43,937 nucleotides of DNA. Source: Aliihoeflea sp. 2WW. GTDB taxonomy: Bacteria > Pseudomonadota > Alphaproteobacteria > Rhizobiales > Rhizobiaceae. This document shows positions 1 through 8,385 of the stretch, piece after piece. How positions within the stretch are numbered: the first letter of the stretch is position 1; every line of letters starts with the position of its first letter. Location: positions 1 through 43,937 of the forward strand of contig NZ_AYOD01000060.1 in the NCBI RefSeq assembly GCF_000497755.1. The letters run 5' to 3'. The position numbers and the translations under genes were made by a program. The notes below the pieces were generated by a model. The model did no database searches. It saw only the letters and a program-made list of their open reading frames with translations, and was not told the DNA's origin.

Positions 1-29
1 TATCCCTCCCCACAAGGGGGAGGGAGGGC
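1..29. repeat. Partial copy of palindromic intergenic repeat (family A), cut by window edge
   Basis: The sequence opens with TATCCCTCCCCACAAGGGGG followed by AGGGAGG. This is the same arm found in complete copies at 16381-16519 and 41641-41784. The bases that follow (about 29-46, GCGTCGGCGTGGCGCC) match the conserved inner part of those copies, so this is one end of a family A element. No second arm is found downstream; the copy is therefore truncated here, or the other arm lies left of the window. Confidence 0.75.
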
Positions 30-68
30 GTCGGCGTGGCGCCAGACCATTCGTACGCTCACCCGAAC

Positions 69-569
69 TTACGCGTTCCCGCGGGTCTCGAAGAGGACGT
101 TCGCCAGCGCGTCCCGGGCGTTCGAGCCAGACCAGACGACGAACTGGAAGGCGGGGAAGTAGCATTCGCAGGCTTCGAGTGCGGAGTGCAGAAGGACTTC
201 GACCTGCTGGCTCGTCGGTTCGGCGCCGCCCGAAAGCAGGAGCGACTGGCGGAACATGATCGCGCCTTCCTGCTCCCAAAGGTCGAAATGGCCGAACAGC
301 ATCTGCTCGTTGATCAGCGAGAGGAGGCGCATGACTTCAAGCGCACGGTTTTCGGGAACCTTGATGTCGAAGGCGCAGGCCAGGTGCAGCGCCTCGAAAT
401 CCTCCATCCAGGAGAAGGAGACGTGGTAGTCGGTCCAGCTTCCGGCCACCGAGATCGCGATCTCGTCGCTGCCTGTCCGCTCGAACGACCATTCATTGGT
501 GTTGGCGACATGCTCGATCACATCCACCGGGTGGAGATCGCGGGCGATATCGAGTTCAACAAGGCTCAT
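69..569 (-). CDS. YbjN domain-containing protein
   Basis: The 166-residue product has the YbjN / CesT-like sensory-chaperone fold signature: an N-terminal helix (VDVIEHVANTNEWSFERTG), a beta-rich core (DEIAISVAGSWTDYHVSFSW), a central 'LMSLINEQMLFGHFDLWE'-type helix (here LLSLINEQMLFGHFDLWE) and a C-terminal 'ALEACECYFPAFQFVVW' helix. The frame stays open upstream to 722, but MSLVELDI at 569 begins the conserved part and gives the usual length for alphaproteobacterial members. Family members are thought to be chaperone-like; their client is unknown. In related genomes proC usually lies immediately downstream, which would be outside this window (recalled synteny, not seen). The start is the least certain point. 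Confidence 0.85.
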   Translation of the reverse strand: MSLVELDIARDLHPVDVIEHVANTNEWSFERTGSDEIAISVAGSWTDYHVSFSWMEDFEALHLACAFDIKVPENRALEVMRLLSLINEQMLFGHFDLWEQEGAIMFRQSLLLSGGAEPTSQQVEVLLHSALEACECYFPAFQFVVWSGSNARDALANVLFETRGNA

Positions 570-927
570 CAAAATCTTTGCTTTCCCGTTCGTTCCCGGC
601 GCGACACGCGCGCCAATCAGGACCTGCCCCACACGGACTGAAACTGCCGGCGACAGCCGCATCGAACCGGCCGCCTCACCGTCTCCCGCAGGACCCCGGC
701 GCTTCGAAGCGCTCCGAATCATGCTGTAAATTCAGTCTATTGATGCCGAGTCCCGTGAACAGCCCCTTTTTGGGAGCGGGCCGGAGCAACATGTGGATAG
801 TCGCAAGGCGGCAAAGATGAAGGAAGGCTTAAGCGATTCAGCGGAAAGGTCTTTTCGCGCCGAGCCCCTGTGGAGAACCGGCGCACTGAAACTTGCGCAA
901 AACTTGTGCGGCGTCGCGCTTGGCCGG
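570..927. other. 358-base gap between ubiK-like and ybjN-like genes
   Basis: Both flanking genes are on the minus strand, so this gap should contain the promoter of the YbjN-family gene and the 3' end of the ubiK-like transcript. I see no convincing coding sequence. Frames that stay open here are opposite-strand artefacts of GC-rich DNA or an upstream extension of the YbjN frame. There is no strong hairpin followed by a T run and no tRNA-like fold. A small RNA cannot be excluded by eye. Confidence 0.4.
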
Positions 928-1200
928 TCAGGCGGTCGGTTCGACCGGCTTGTCGGCGAGCCTGGCTTCGAGCGCGTCGACACGCGCGGCCAGCTTCTCG
1001 TTTTCCGCGCGCGCCTTGAGCGCCATTTCGCGCACCGCCTCGAATTCCTCGCGCTGGACGAGGTCCATGGAATTCAAGATGCGCTCGGCCTGGCCGCGAA
1101 AGGCCGTCTCGAACTCGCGGCGCACGCCCTGCGCGGCGCCGGCGGCATCCGTCATCAGCTTGGCGAACTCGTCCAGAATGCGGTTGGGGCCGGTCGACAT
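928..1200 (-). CDS. ubiK: UbiK-type accessory factor (BMFP/YqiC family)
   Basis: This 90-residue protein has the BMFP architecture: an amphipathic N-terminal helix beginning NRILDEFAKLMTDAAG, then a predicted C-terminal coiled coil (EFEAVREMALKARAENEKLAARVDALEARLAD, residues about 50-82). In Escherichia coli UbiK is a small trimeric factor that assists ubiquinone-ring modifying enzymes and binds membranes. Alphaproteobacterial homologues are assigned by similarity only. The start at 1200 is chosen because GAGGTG lies six bases upstream and the conserved N-terminus begins here. The gene is divergent from lgt, with about 140 bases between them for both promoters. Confidence 0.85.
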   Translation of the reverse strand: MSTGPNRILDEFAKLMTDAAGAAQGVRREFETAFRGQAERILNSMDLVQREEFEAVREMALKARAENEKLAARVDALEARLADKPVEPTA

Positions 1201-1339
1201 ATTCACACCTCGCGTCAGGAACACCGTTTCGTTTGAGGTAGTCGCGGCCCCTTCATATTGCAAGGAAAAGCGGGCCGCTTGACCCGGCAAACCCGCCCGC
1301 GCCATATGAGGCCCGCGTCATTCGCCTGCGGAGCCTGAC

Positions 1340-2176
1340 TTGCCCGATTATCTCGCCCTTCCCCTGACGGCGATCGCCTTCCCCAATATCGATCCCGTCG
1401 CCCTGCAGCTCGGCCCGCTCGCGATCCATTGGTACGGGCTCGGCTATGTCGTCGGCATCCTGTTCGCCTGGTGGTATGCACGCAGGCTGATCGCCACGCC
1501 GCATCTGTGGCCGAACGACACCGCGCCGATCAAGCCGGTCGACATCGATGACTTCCTGATCTGGGCAGCGGCCGGCGTCGTGCTCGGCGGGCGCATCGGC
1601 TACATGCTCTTCTACGATTTTGCGCGCTATGCGGAAAACCCGCTCGACGCGCTGGCGATCTGGCGCGGCGGCATGTCGTTCCATGGCGGGCTTGCCGGCG
1701 TCACCATCGCGATGATCCTCTTCGCGCGCCGGCGCGGCTTTTCCCCCTGGAGCCTGTTCGACACCATCGCGGTCGGCGCACCTGTCGGTCTCGGCATCGT
1801 GCGGGTGACGAACTTCATCAATTCCGAACTCTGGGGACGGCCGACCGACGTTCCATGGGCGGTCGTCTTCCCCAATGGCGGACCGTTCGCGCGGCATCCA
1901 AGCCAGCTTTATGAAGCCATCCTCGAAGGGCTGGTGCTCTTCCTCGTTCTGTTCGTGCTCACCCACAAGGGGCTGAAGCTGAAGCAGCCGGGCTTCCTCG
2001 CCGGCATCTTCATCGCAGGCTACGGGCTCTCGCGCATCATCGTCGAGTTCTTCCGCGAGCCGGACGCCCATATCGGTTATCTCGCCGGCAACTGGCTGAC
2101 CATGGGCATGATCCTGTCGGTGCCGCTGGTGCTGCTCGGCCTCTGGGCGATTGCCCGGGCGCGCCGGGCGGCGTGA
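1340..2176 (+). CDS. lgt: Prolipoprotein diacylglyceryl transferase Lgt
   Basis: This inner-membrane enzyme transfers diacylglycerol from phosphatidylglycerol to the lipobox cysteine of prolipoproteins. The 278 residues have the family length and several hydrophobic segments. Visible landmarks are [10 protein letters not shown] (His115), the Lgt signature [16 protein letters not shown] at residues 155-170, RHPSQLYEA at 185-193 and [12 protein letters not shown] at 231-242. The start is TTG; no ATG precedes the conserved [18 protein letters not shown] block. The stop overlaps the GTG of the next gene (GTGA), so the two are translationally coupled. One likely substrate is the lipoprotein encoded at 5421. 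Confidence 0.97.
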   Translation: MPDYLALPLTAIAFPNIDPVALQLGPLAIHWYGLGYVVGILFAWWYARRLIATPHLWPNDTAPIKPVDIDDFLIWAAAGVVLGGRIGYMLFYDFARYAENPLDALAIWRGGMSFHGGLAGVTIAMILFARRRGFSPWSLFDTIAVGAPVGLGIVRVTNFINSELWGRPTDVPWAVVFPNGGPFARHPSQLYEAILEGLVLFLVLFVLTHKGLKLKQPGFLAGIFIAGYGLSRIIVEFFREPDAHIGYLAGNWLTMGMILSVPLVLLGLWAIARARRAA

Positions 2177-3219
2177 GCCTCAAGCAGCGCATCACTGAGC
2201 TGATCGCCGAGACGGGGCCGATCCCCGTCTCGCAATACATGGCGCTCTGCCTCTTCGATCCGGCCGACGGCTACTACACGACGCGCGAGCCTTTTGGCGC
2301 CAAGGGCGACTTCACCACCGCGCCGGAAATCAGCCAGATGTTCGGCGAACTCGCCGCCGTCTGGCTCGCCTCGGCCTGGCAGGCGGCAGGCGCGCCGCAG
2401 GACGCGATCCTTGCGGAGATCGGGCCGGGACGCGGCACGCTTGCGCGGGACATGCTTCGGACGCTGGCCCGCATCGCGCCGGATTTGACACGGCGTGTCG
2501 CATTGATCGAGACCAGCCCGCGGCTGACCGCGATCCAGAAGGAAACGCTCGGCGCGACAAGCGCGACGTGGCATCGCGACATCGGGGAACTGCCCGGCGC
2601 ACCGCTTTTCATCGTCGGCAACGAACTCTTCGACGCGATCCCGATCCGTCAATTCGTGAAGACGCCGCAGGGCTGGCGCGAGCGCTGCGTCGGGCTCGAT
2701 GCCGATGGCGCGCTGACATTCGTCGCCGGCCCCGGCACGACGGATGCCGCCCTGCCCGATGCGCCGAACGGCGCGATCTTCGAAATCGCACCTGCCCGCA
2801 ATGCGCTGATGCAGGAGATCGCCGAGCGGATTGCACGAGATGGCGGCGCGGGGCTTTTCATCGATTACGGGCATTTGCAAACCGGCGTCGGCGACACGCT
2901 GCAGGCCATGCGCGCGCATGCTCATGTCGACGTGCTGGCGACGCCCGGCGAGGCGGATCTGACGAGCCATGTCGACTTCGCGGCGCTTGGAGCGGCAGCC
3001 GGCGCGGGCAGGTTGGAGACGCGGGCCATGACGCAGGCGCGGTTTCTCCTCGGCATGGGACTGCTCGAGCGCGCGGGACAGTTGGGTGCGGGCGGCGATG
3101 CGGGGTTGCGTGAGCGGCTAAGGGGTGAGGTCGAAAGGCTGGCGGGGCCGGATGAGATGGGGGAGTTGTTCAAGGTGTTGATGGTGGGGAAGGATTTAGC
3201 CAATCTGCCACCGCAGTAG
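2173..3219 (+). CDS. MidA/NDUFAF7-family class I SAM-dependent methyltransferase
   Basis: The 348-residue product is a SAM-dependent protein methyltransferase of the MidA (DUF185) family. Its mitochondrial relative NDUFAF7 methylates an arginine of the complex I subunit NDUFS2, so a role in respiratory complex I assembly is a family-based inference. The conserved block [20 protein letters not shown] is at residues 32-51, the SAM-binding loop [14 protein letters not shown] at 82-95, and [12 protein letters not shown] at 150-161. The GTG start overlaps the lgt stop. A long inverted repeat begins at the stop codon and may end the transcript. Confidence 0.93.
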   Translation: MSLKQRITELIAETGPIPVSQYMALCLFDPADGYYTTREPFGAKGDFTTAPEISQMFGELAAVWLASAWQAAGAPQDAILAEIGPGRGTLARDMLRTLARIAPDLTRRVALIETSPRLTAIQKETLGATSATWHRDIGELPGAPLFIVGNELFDAIPIRQFVKTPQGWRERCVGLDADGALTFVAGPGTTDAALPDAPNGAIFEIAPARNALMQEIAERIARDGGAGLFIDYGHLQTGVGDTLQAMRAHAHVDVLATPGEADLTSHVDFAALGAAAGAGRLETRAMTQARFLLGMGLLERAGQLGAGGDAGLRERLRGEVERLAGPDEMGELFKVLMVGKDLANLPPQ

Positions 3220-3366
3220 CCCCCTCTCCGCCTCGCTTCGCGAGGCACCTCTCCCCCACTTCGCGGGGGCGAGGAAACGCTGCTGCAAACGGCGAGCGAT
3301 TTCCAGCTTGGAGTTCCTCGCCCCCTTCGGGGGAGAGGTGCCTCGCGAAGCGAGGCGGAGAGGGGG
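3220..3366. repeat. Long inverted repeat (family B) between midA-like gene and pgeF
   Basis: The left arm 3220-3274 and right arm 3316-3366 are almost perfect reverse complements over about 50 bases; only the tip differs. Each arm contains CCTCGCTTCGCGAGGCACCT or its complement, itself a smaller palindrome. About 40 bases of unrelated sequence separate the arms. It is a different family from the TATCCCTCCCC repeats. The last bases of the window (from about 43881) look like a diverged copy. A transcript through it would fold into a very stable hairpin. Confidence 0.85.
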
Positions 3367-3454
3367 TGCCTTGGCGCAAACCTCCCCCCAATTGACACCA
3401 CCCCTCCCCTCCACCACCATCGCGCCGACCCGGCAGAAGACGAGAAGGCGGCAT

Positions 3455-4249
3455 ATGCTCGATCTGGCTCGACCGGACCCGGTGCGGTCCGATCTACTCG
3501 ACACACTTGCGCTCAAGGGCATACGCCACGGCTTCTTCACGCGCGCAGGCGGCGTGTCGGACGGCATCTATCGCGGCTTGAATGTCGGCCTCGGCTCGAA
3601 CGATTCGCGCGAGGCGGTGGTCGAAAATCGCCGGCGCGCGGCCAAATGGCTGGGCGTGCCCGAGACGCATCTGACGACGGTGCATCAAATCCACTCGCCC
3701 GACGTCGAGATCGTGACCGCGCCGATCCCCTATGACCAGCGCCCGAAGGCGGATGCGCTGGTGACGGCGACGCCCGGCATTGCGATTGGCGTGCTGACGG
3801 CCGATTGCGGCCCGATCCTCTTTGCCGACGCCGATGCGGGCGTCATCGGCGCCGCCCATGCCGGCTGGAAAGGCGCGGTCTTCGGCGTCATCGAGAACAC
3901 GCTCGCCGCGATGGAAAAACTCGGCGCGGACCGTGCGCGCATCCATGCCGTGCTCGGTCCGGCGATCAGCGCCGCAAACTACGAGGTAGGGCCGGAACGC
4001 GTCGCCGATCTGATCGCGGCGGACGGTGCGAACGAAGCCTATCTCGCGTCCTCGGCGAGCGCCGGCCATGCGATGTTCGACCTGAACCGCTACACGATCG
4101 ACCGCCTGACGCGCGCGGGCGTGGCGGTTGACCATGTCGCGCGCTGCACCTATGCGGAAGCCGACAACTTCTTTTCCTACAGGCGGACGACGCACAGGCA
4201 GGAGCCGGATTACGGCCGCCAGCTCTCCGCAATCGTCCTGGAGACCTGA
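3455..4249 (+). CDS. pgeF: Peptidoglycan editing factor PgeF (YfiH / purine nucleoside phosphorylase LACC1-like)
   Basis: The 264-residue product belongs to the DUF152 / multicopper polyphenol oxidase superfamily. Members hydrolyse or phosphorolyse purine nucleosides in vitro, and the E. coli protein keeps L-Ser out of peptidoglycan stems. The metal-site residues are present: His80 in HQIHS (77-81), Cys118 in ADCGP (116-120) and His135 in HAGWKG (135-140). The frame is open upstream into repeat DNA, but ATG at 3455 follows GAAGGCGG and starts the conserved region. The next gene begins three bases after the stop, so they are probably co-transcribed. Confidence 0.94.
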   Translation: MLDLARPDPVRSDLLDTLALKGIRHGFFTRAGGVSDGIYRGLNVGLGSNDSREAVVENRRRAAKWLGVPETHLTTVHQIHSPDVEIVTAPIPYDQRPKADALVTATPGIAIGVLTADCGPILFADADAGVIGAAHAGWKGAVFGVIENTLAAMEKLGADRARIHAVLGPAISAANYEVGPERVADLIAADGANEAYLASSASAGHAMFDLNRYTIDRLTRAGVAVDHVARCTYAEADNFFSYRRTTHRQEPDYGRQLSAIVLET

Positions 4250-4252
4250 TTG

Positions 4253-5404
4253 ATGGCGCTGCATTTCGACAGAACCGAATTCGATTCCCGCCGTGACCGT
4301 CTGCTGATCGAAATGGCCGAGCGCAAGCTCGACGCGATCCTGCTCTTTGCGCAGGAGAGCATGTACTGGCTGACCGGTTACGACACGTTCGGCTTCTGCT
4401 TCTTCCAGTCGATGGTGGTGAAGTCGGACGGCTCGATGGTGCTTCTGACCCGCTCCGCCGACATGCGGCAGGCCAAGCACACCTCGACCATCGAGAATGT
4501 CGTCCTGTGGACCGACCGCGACAAGGTCGATCCGACCGCCGACCTGCGCAACCTTCTGAACGACATCGACCTTCTGGGCTGCCGCATCGGCGTCGAATAC
4601 GACACGCACGGCCTGACCGGCCACAATGCGCGCCTGCTCGACGAGCAGTTGAAGACCTTCGGCAAGATCGAGGACGCCTCCGACCTCGTCTCGCGCCTTC
4701 GCCTCTTCAAGAGCCCCGCCGAGATCAAGAAGGCCGAACGCGCGGCTGCCCTCTCCGACGACGCGCTCGACGCGGCGCTGCCCTTGATCAAGCAGGGCGG
4801 CGACGAGGGCGCGATCCTGGCGGCGATGCAGGGGGCGATCTTCGAGGGAGGCGGCGACTATCCGGCCAACGAGTTCATCATCGGGTCGGGCGCCGACGCG
4901 CTCCTCTGCCGCTACAAGTCGGGCCGCCGCAAGCTGACCAAGACCGACCAGTTGACGCTCGAATGGTCGGGCGCCTTCGCGCACTACCACGCGCCGATGA
5001 TGCGCACGGTCCTGATCGGAAAGGCGACCAAGCGCCATCAGGAACTCTACGAGGCCGCCCATGACGCGCTTCTGGCGGTCGAAAAGGCCATGGTTCCGGG
5101 CTCGACCTTCGGCGACGTCTTCGACGCCCATGCCCGCGTGATGGAGGCCCGCGGTCTGACGCGCCACCGGCTCAACGCCTGCGGCTATTCGGTCGGCGCG
5201 CGCTTCACGCCGTCCTGGATGGACAAGCAGATGTTCTTCTCCGGCAATCCCGAGCCGATCGCGCCCGACATGACGCTGTTCGCCCACATGATCATCATGG
5301 ACTCGGATTCGGAGACGGCCATGACGCTCGGCCGCACCTACCTGACCACCGAAGCCGCCCCGCGCGCCCTGTCGCGCCACGGCCTCGACTTGATCGTGCA
5401 TTGA
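4253..5404 (+). CDS. M24-fold (Xaa-Pro peptidase/creatinase-like) protein with degenerate metal site
   Basis: The 383-residue product has a creatinase-type N-terminal domain (about 1-150, including the LTGYDT strand) and a C-terminal pita-bread M24 domain. In metallo-members the ligands lie in IDAG, SDITRT, GHGIG, TIEPG and a final E. Aligned by eye, this protein has LEWSGA, HAPMMRT, CGYSVG, AHMIIMD and LGRTY, so none of the five ligands is kept. That pattern fits metal-independent relatives such as creatinase, or ectoine-hydrolase-like proteins; peptidase activity should not be assumed. A TTG at 4250 is also in frame; ATG at 4253 is preferred. It follows pgeF by three bases. Confidence 0.85.
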   Translation: MALHFDRTEFDSRRDRLLIEMAERKLDAILLFAQESMYWLTGYDTFGFCFFQSMVVKSDGSMVLLTRSADMRQAKHTSTIENVVLWTDRDKVDPTADLRNLLNDIDLLGCRIGVEYDTHGLTGHNARLLDEQLKTFGKIEDASDLVSRLRLFKSPAEIKKAERAAALSDDALDAALPLIKQGGDEGAILAAMQGAIFEGGGDYPANEFIIGSGADALLCRYKSGRRKLTKTDQLTLEWSGAFAHYHAPMMRTVLIGKATKRHQELYEAAHDALLAVEKAMVPGSTFGDVFDAHARVMEARGLTRHRLNACGYSVGARFTPSWMDKQMFFSGNPEPIAPDMTLFAHMIIMDSDSETAMTLGRTYLTTEAAPRALSRHGLDLIVH

Positions 5405-5420
5405 CGGCATAGTTCGCGCC

Positions 5421-5963
5421 ATGGCTGTTTCGAGAACTCTTGCAAACGGATTCGCTTTGTCGACGGCGCTGGCGCTCGCCGGTTGCGCCGGCTCGAACGC
5501 GCTCCAGCCGAACGCGTTGACCAGCACGCAGGAGGAGGCGATCGCCGCCGCCTCGTCGAACCCGGCCGGCCGGCAGACGGCGTCTCTGGCCGCCGCCGCC
5601 AATCCGCGGCTTGCGATCCCGCCCGCCATCGGCGCGCCCGACAGCGCCAACGCGCCGCTGAACGCCCGTCTCGTCGCCCGCGCGCAGGAACTCGGCATCC
5701 CCCTCACCCCCGCCGCCAGCGCCGATGGGCTGACGATGAAGGGCTATTTCTCCGCCATCTCCGAAGGTCCGCAGACGACCGTCATCTATGTCTGGGACGT
5801 GATCGATGGCCAGGGCAATCGCCTGACCCGCATCCAGGGCCAGGAGCGCGGCGCCCGTACCTCCGGCGATGGCTGGACGAGCGTCGGGCCGGAACTGATG
5901 CAGCGCATCGCCGACCAGACGATCGATGCCTACGCATCCTGGCTTCTTGCCCGCGCCGGTTGA
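5421..5963 (+). CDS. Putative outer-membrane lipoprotein, function unknown
   Basis: The 180-residue precursor begins MAVSRTLANGFALSTALALAGC, a typical lipoprotein signal peptide with lipobox LALAGC and acylated Cys22. After it comes an Ala/Asn-rich low-complexity linker to about residue 80. The C-terminal domain contains MKGYFSAISEGPQTTVIYVW and ends in helix ELMQRIADQTIDAYASWLL. The domain suggests a small beta-rich periplasmic fold. I recognise it only as a protein conserved next to prs in rhizobia and assign no function. It lies 17 bases after the M24-fold gene. Confidence 0.85.
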   Translation: MAVSRTLANGFALSTALALAGCAGSNALQPNALTSTQEEAIAAASSNPAGRQTASLAAAANPRLAIPPAIGAPDSANAPLNARLVARAQELGIPLTPAASADGLTMKGYFSAISEGPQTTVIYVWDVIDGQGNRLTRIQGQERGARTSGDGWTSVGPELMQRIADQTIDAYASWLLARAG

Positions 5964-6072
5964 ATCGCGCGCAAAGGACGGGAGAGGCCGAAGTGAATCG
6001 TCCCCGAAGGGTTGCATTCGCGACGCTTGCCGGTAAAAGGCCGGTCAAATCCTTTGCCGGGGACCTGACTAC

Positions 6073-7005
<933 letters not shown>

Positions 7006-7029
7006 GGCCTTACCGACGGGCGCGAAATA

Positions 7030-7062
7030 GTATATATACGGATATAGACTCCCCGTAGGAGG
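7030..7062 (+). promoter_or_regulatory. AT-rich promoter/operator and SD of vapBC
   Basis: An AT-rich patch interrupts the GC-rich background. It contains the perfect 10-bp palindrome GTATATATAC (7030-7039) followed by GGATATAGA. The strong SD TAGGAGG (7056-7062) lies eight bases before the antitoxin ATG. Toxin-antitoxin pairs of this type are normally repressed by the antitoxin-toxin complex binding palindromes in the promoter, so this is the likely operator. Promoter hexamers cannot be fixed by eye. Confidence 0.5.
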
Positions 7063-7070
7063 CATGTCCG

Positions 7071-7343
7071 ATGTCGCGCATTCATACCGCAAAGCTGTTC
7101 AGGAACGGCGCAAGCCAGGCCGTCCGCCTGCCGGCCGAATTCCGGTTTGACGGCGACGAGGTCTTCGTCTCGCGTGACGAGCGCACGGGTGACGTGATCC
7201 TGTCGAAGCGCCCTGCCGCGCAGAACTGGGACGACTTTTTCCAGCTTCTGGCAAATACAGACATCCCGCCCGACTTCATGGCCGAACGCCCCCTCAACGT
7301 CCTTGCTCCCGAGCGCAAGCTGTTCAGCGAGGACGACGAGTGA
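7071..7343 (+). CDS. vapB: VapB-family antitoxin (AbrB/MazE-type fold)
   Basis: The 90-residue product has the swapped-hairpin DNA-binding domain: [20 protein letters not shown] (residues 5-24), then [18 protein letters not shown]. The C-terminal half (about 46-90; [18 protein letters not shown]) is the usual disordered toxin-binding tail. It should neutralise the PIN toxin encoded next and repress the operon. Its TGA overlaps the toxin start (GTGA), a standard arrangement. ATG at 7071 is preferred over the out-of-frame ATG at 7064 because of SD spacing. Confidence 0.92.
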   Translation: MSRIHTAKLFRNGASQAVRLPAEFRFDGDEVFVSRDERTGDVILSKRPAAQNWDDFFQLLANTDIPPDFMAERPLNVLAPERKLFSEDDE

Positions 7344-7753
7344 GCGTCCTGCACATGCTGGACACGGATACGGCAAGCTACATTCTCAAGGGGCGTTCGC
7401 AAGTCGTTGCGCAGCGACTGGCCGAAGTGCCGCCCTCATCGGTCTGCATTTCGGCCGTCACGCAGGCGGAGCTTCTCTACGGCCTGAAATCGCTTCCGGC
7501 CGACCATCGGCTCAACCGGGCGGTCGAGCAGTTCCTGCACCTGCTCCACGTCCTCGCCTGGGACGGCGAAGCGGCCAGATGGTACGCGGAAATCCGGCAC
7601 CGGCTGAAGACGACCGGCCAACCGATCGGCGAAATGGACACGATGATCGCGGCCCATGCCATTGCAACGGGCGCGACCCTCGTGTCCAACAACACGCGCC
7701 ATTTCGGGCGCATCGAGGCACCGCTGACCTTGGTCAACTGGACGGCCGACTAG
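7340..7753 (+). CDS. vapC: VapC-family PIN-domain ribonuclease toxin
   Basis: The 137-residue product is a single PIN domain, the fold of VapC endoribonucleases that cut tRNAs or rRNA. Acidic residues fit the active site: Asp8/Asp10 in MLDTD, Glu44 in QAELLYG and Asp100 in [11 protein letters not shown], with [10 protein letters not shown] (116-125) as the usual C-terminal substrate-site motif. The GTG at 7340 overlaps the vapB stop; an internal ATG at 7355 (MLDTD) is possible. A zeta-like kinase gene starts 32 bases downstream in the same direction. Confidence 0.92.
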   Translation: MSVLHMLDTDTASYILKGRSQVVAQRLAEVPPSSVCISAVTQAELLYGLKSLPADHRLNRAVEQFLHLLHVLAWDGEAARWYAEIRHRLKTTGQPIGEMDTMIAAHAIATGATLVSNNTRHFGRIEAPLTLVNWTAD

Positions 7754-7785
7754 GGCGTGATGCCCGCAAGAGCGGAGGAACACCA

Positions 7786-8385
7786 ATGGACTCCAGAAAG
7801 CGGTTCTGGTTGATCGCAGGGCCGAACGGCGTCGGCAAGACGACCTATGCGTTCAAGCACGTTGTGGCGATCAGCGGTTCGGTCAACTTCGTCAACATGG
7901 ATGAAATCGCGCGCGGCCTCTCGCCGCTGGCGCCGGTCGCAGCCGAACGGGAAGCTGCGCGTGTCGCGCTGTGGCGCGCCCGCTTCTTCATCGCCAACGA
8001 CATCGTCTTCTCGATGGAAACGACGATGTCCGGCAATGTCCACCTCGCCTTGATGGAGGAGGCGCGGGAGGCGGGCTTGTCGCCCGTTCTGCTCTATTTT
8101 TCGGTTCGTGAGCCGGAGATTTCCCTGCAGCGAATTGCCCGCCGTGTCGCCGAAGGCGGACACGACGTCGCCGAAGACGTCGTTCGCCGCAGGTTCACGC
8201 GTAGCCACGCAAACCTTCCTCGCTATGCCGCCGCTGCCGACCTCTGGCGCGTCTATGAGGCATCCGGCACGAAGCCGTGCCTGGCGCTCGAAGGGCGCGG
8301 TGAAACGCTCGATCACCGCGACGATGATTGTCTCGCCGGCGCCAACGACATGATCCGTGGCTTCGCCGCCGGTCTATCCCGCTAA
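7786..8385 (+). CDS. Zeta-toxin-like P-loop kinase / COG4185-type ATPase
   Basis: The 199-residue protein begins at once with a P-loop: GPNGVGKT at residues 12-19. Then come NMDEIARGL (37-45; Asp39 fits the substrate-binding acid), SMETTMSG (76-83) and an Arg-rich lid (RIARRVAEGGHDV...VRRRF, 117-137). This order is that of zeta toxin / UDP-GlcNAc kinase-like proteins. Zeta toxins phosphorylate UDP-N-acetylglucosamine; whether this protein does is unknown. GGAGG lies seven bases before ATG 7786. No separate epsilon-type antitoxin is visible; the nearest partner genes are vapBC upstream. Its 3' end overlaps the convergent chrA by 12 bases. Confidence 0.85.
   Translation: MDSRKRFWLIAGPNGVGKTTYAFKHVVAISGSVNFVNMDEIARGLSPLAPVAAEREAARVALWRARFFIANDIVFSMETTMSGNVHLALMEEAREAGLSPVLLYFSVREPEISLQRIARRVAEGGHDVAEDVVRRRFTRSHANLPRYAAAADLWRVYEASGTKPCLALEGRGETLDHRDDDCLAGANDMIRGFAAGLSR

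Noticed and set aside
793-1236. 147-codon plus-strand frame over the ubiK-like gene
   Set aside because: It is antisense to the UbiK-type coding sequence, which has a good SD and coiled-coil pattern; the plus-strand translation has no recognisable domain.
3494-5707. 737-codon open frame on the minus strand
   Set aside because: It is antisense to pgeF, the M24-fold gene and the lipoprotein gene, all of which have family motifs. Long antisense frames are common in GC-rich DNA, and its translation shows no domain.
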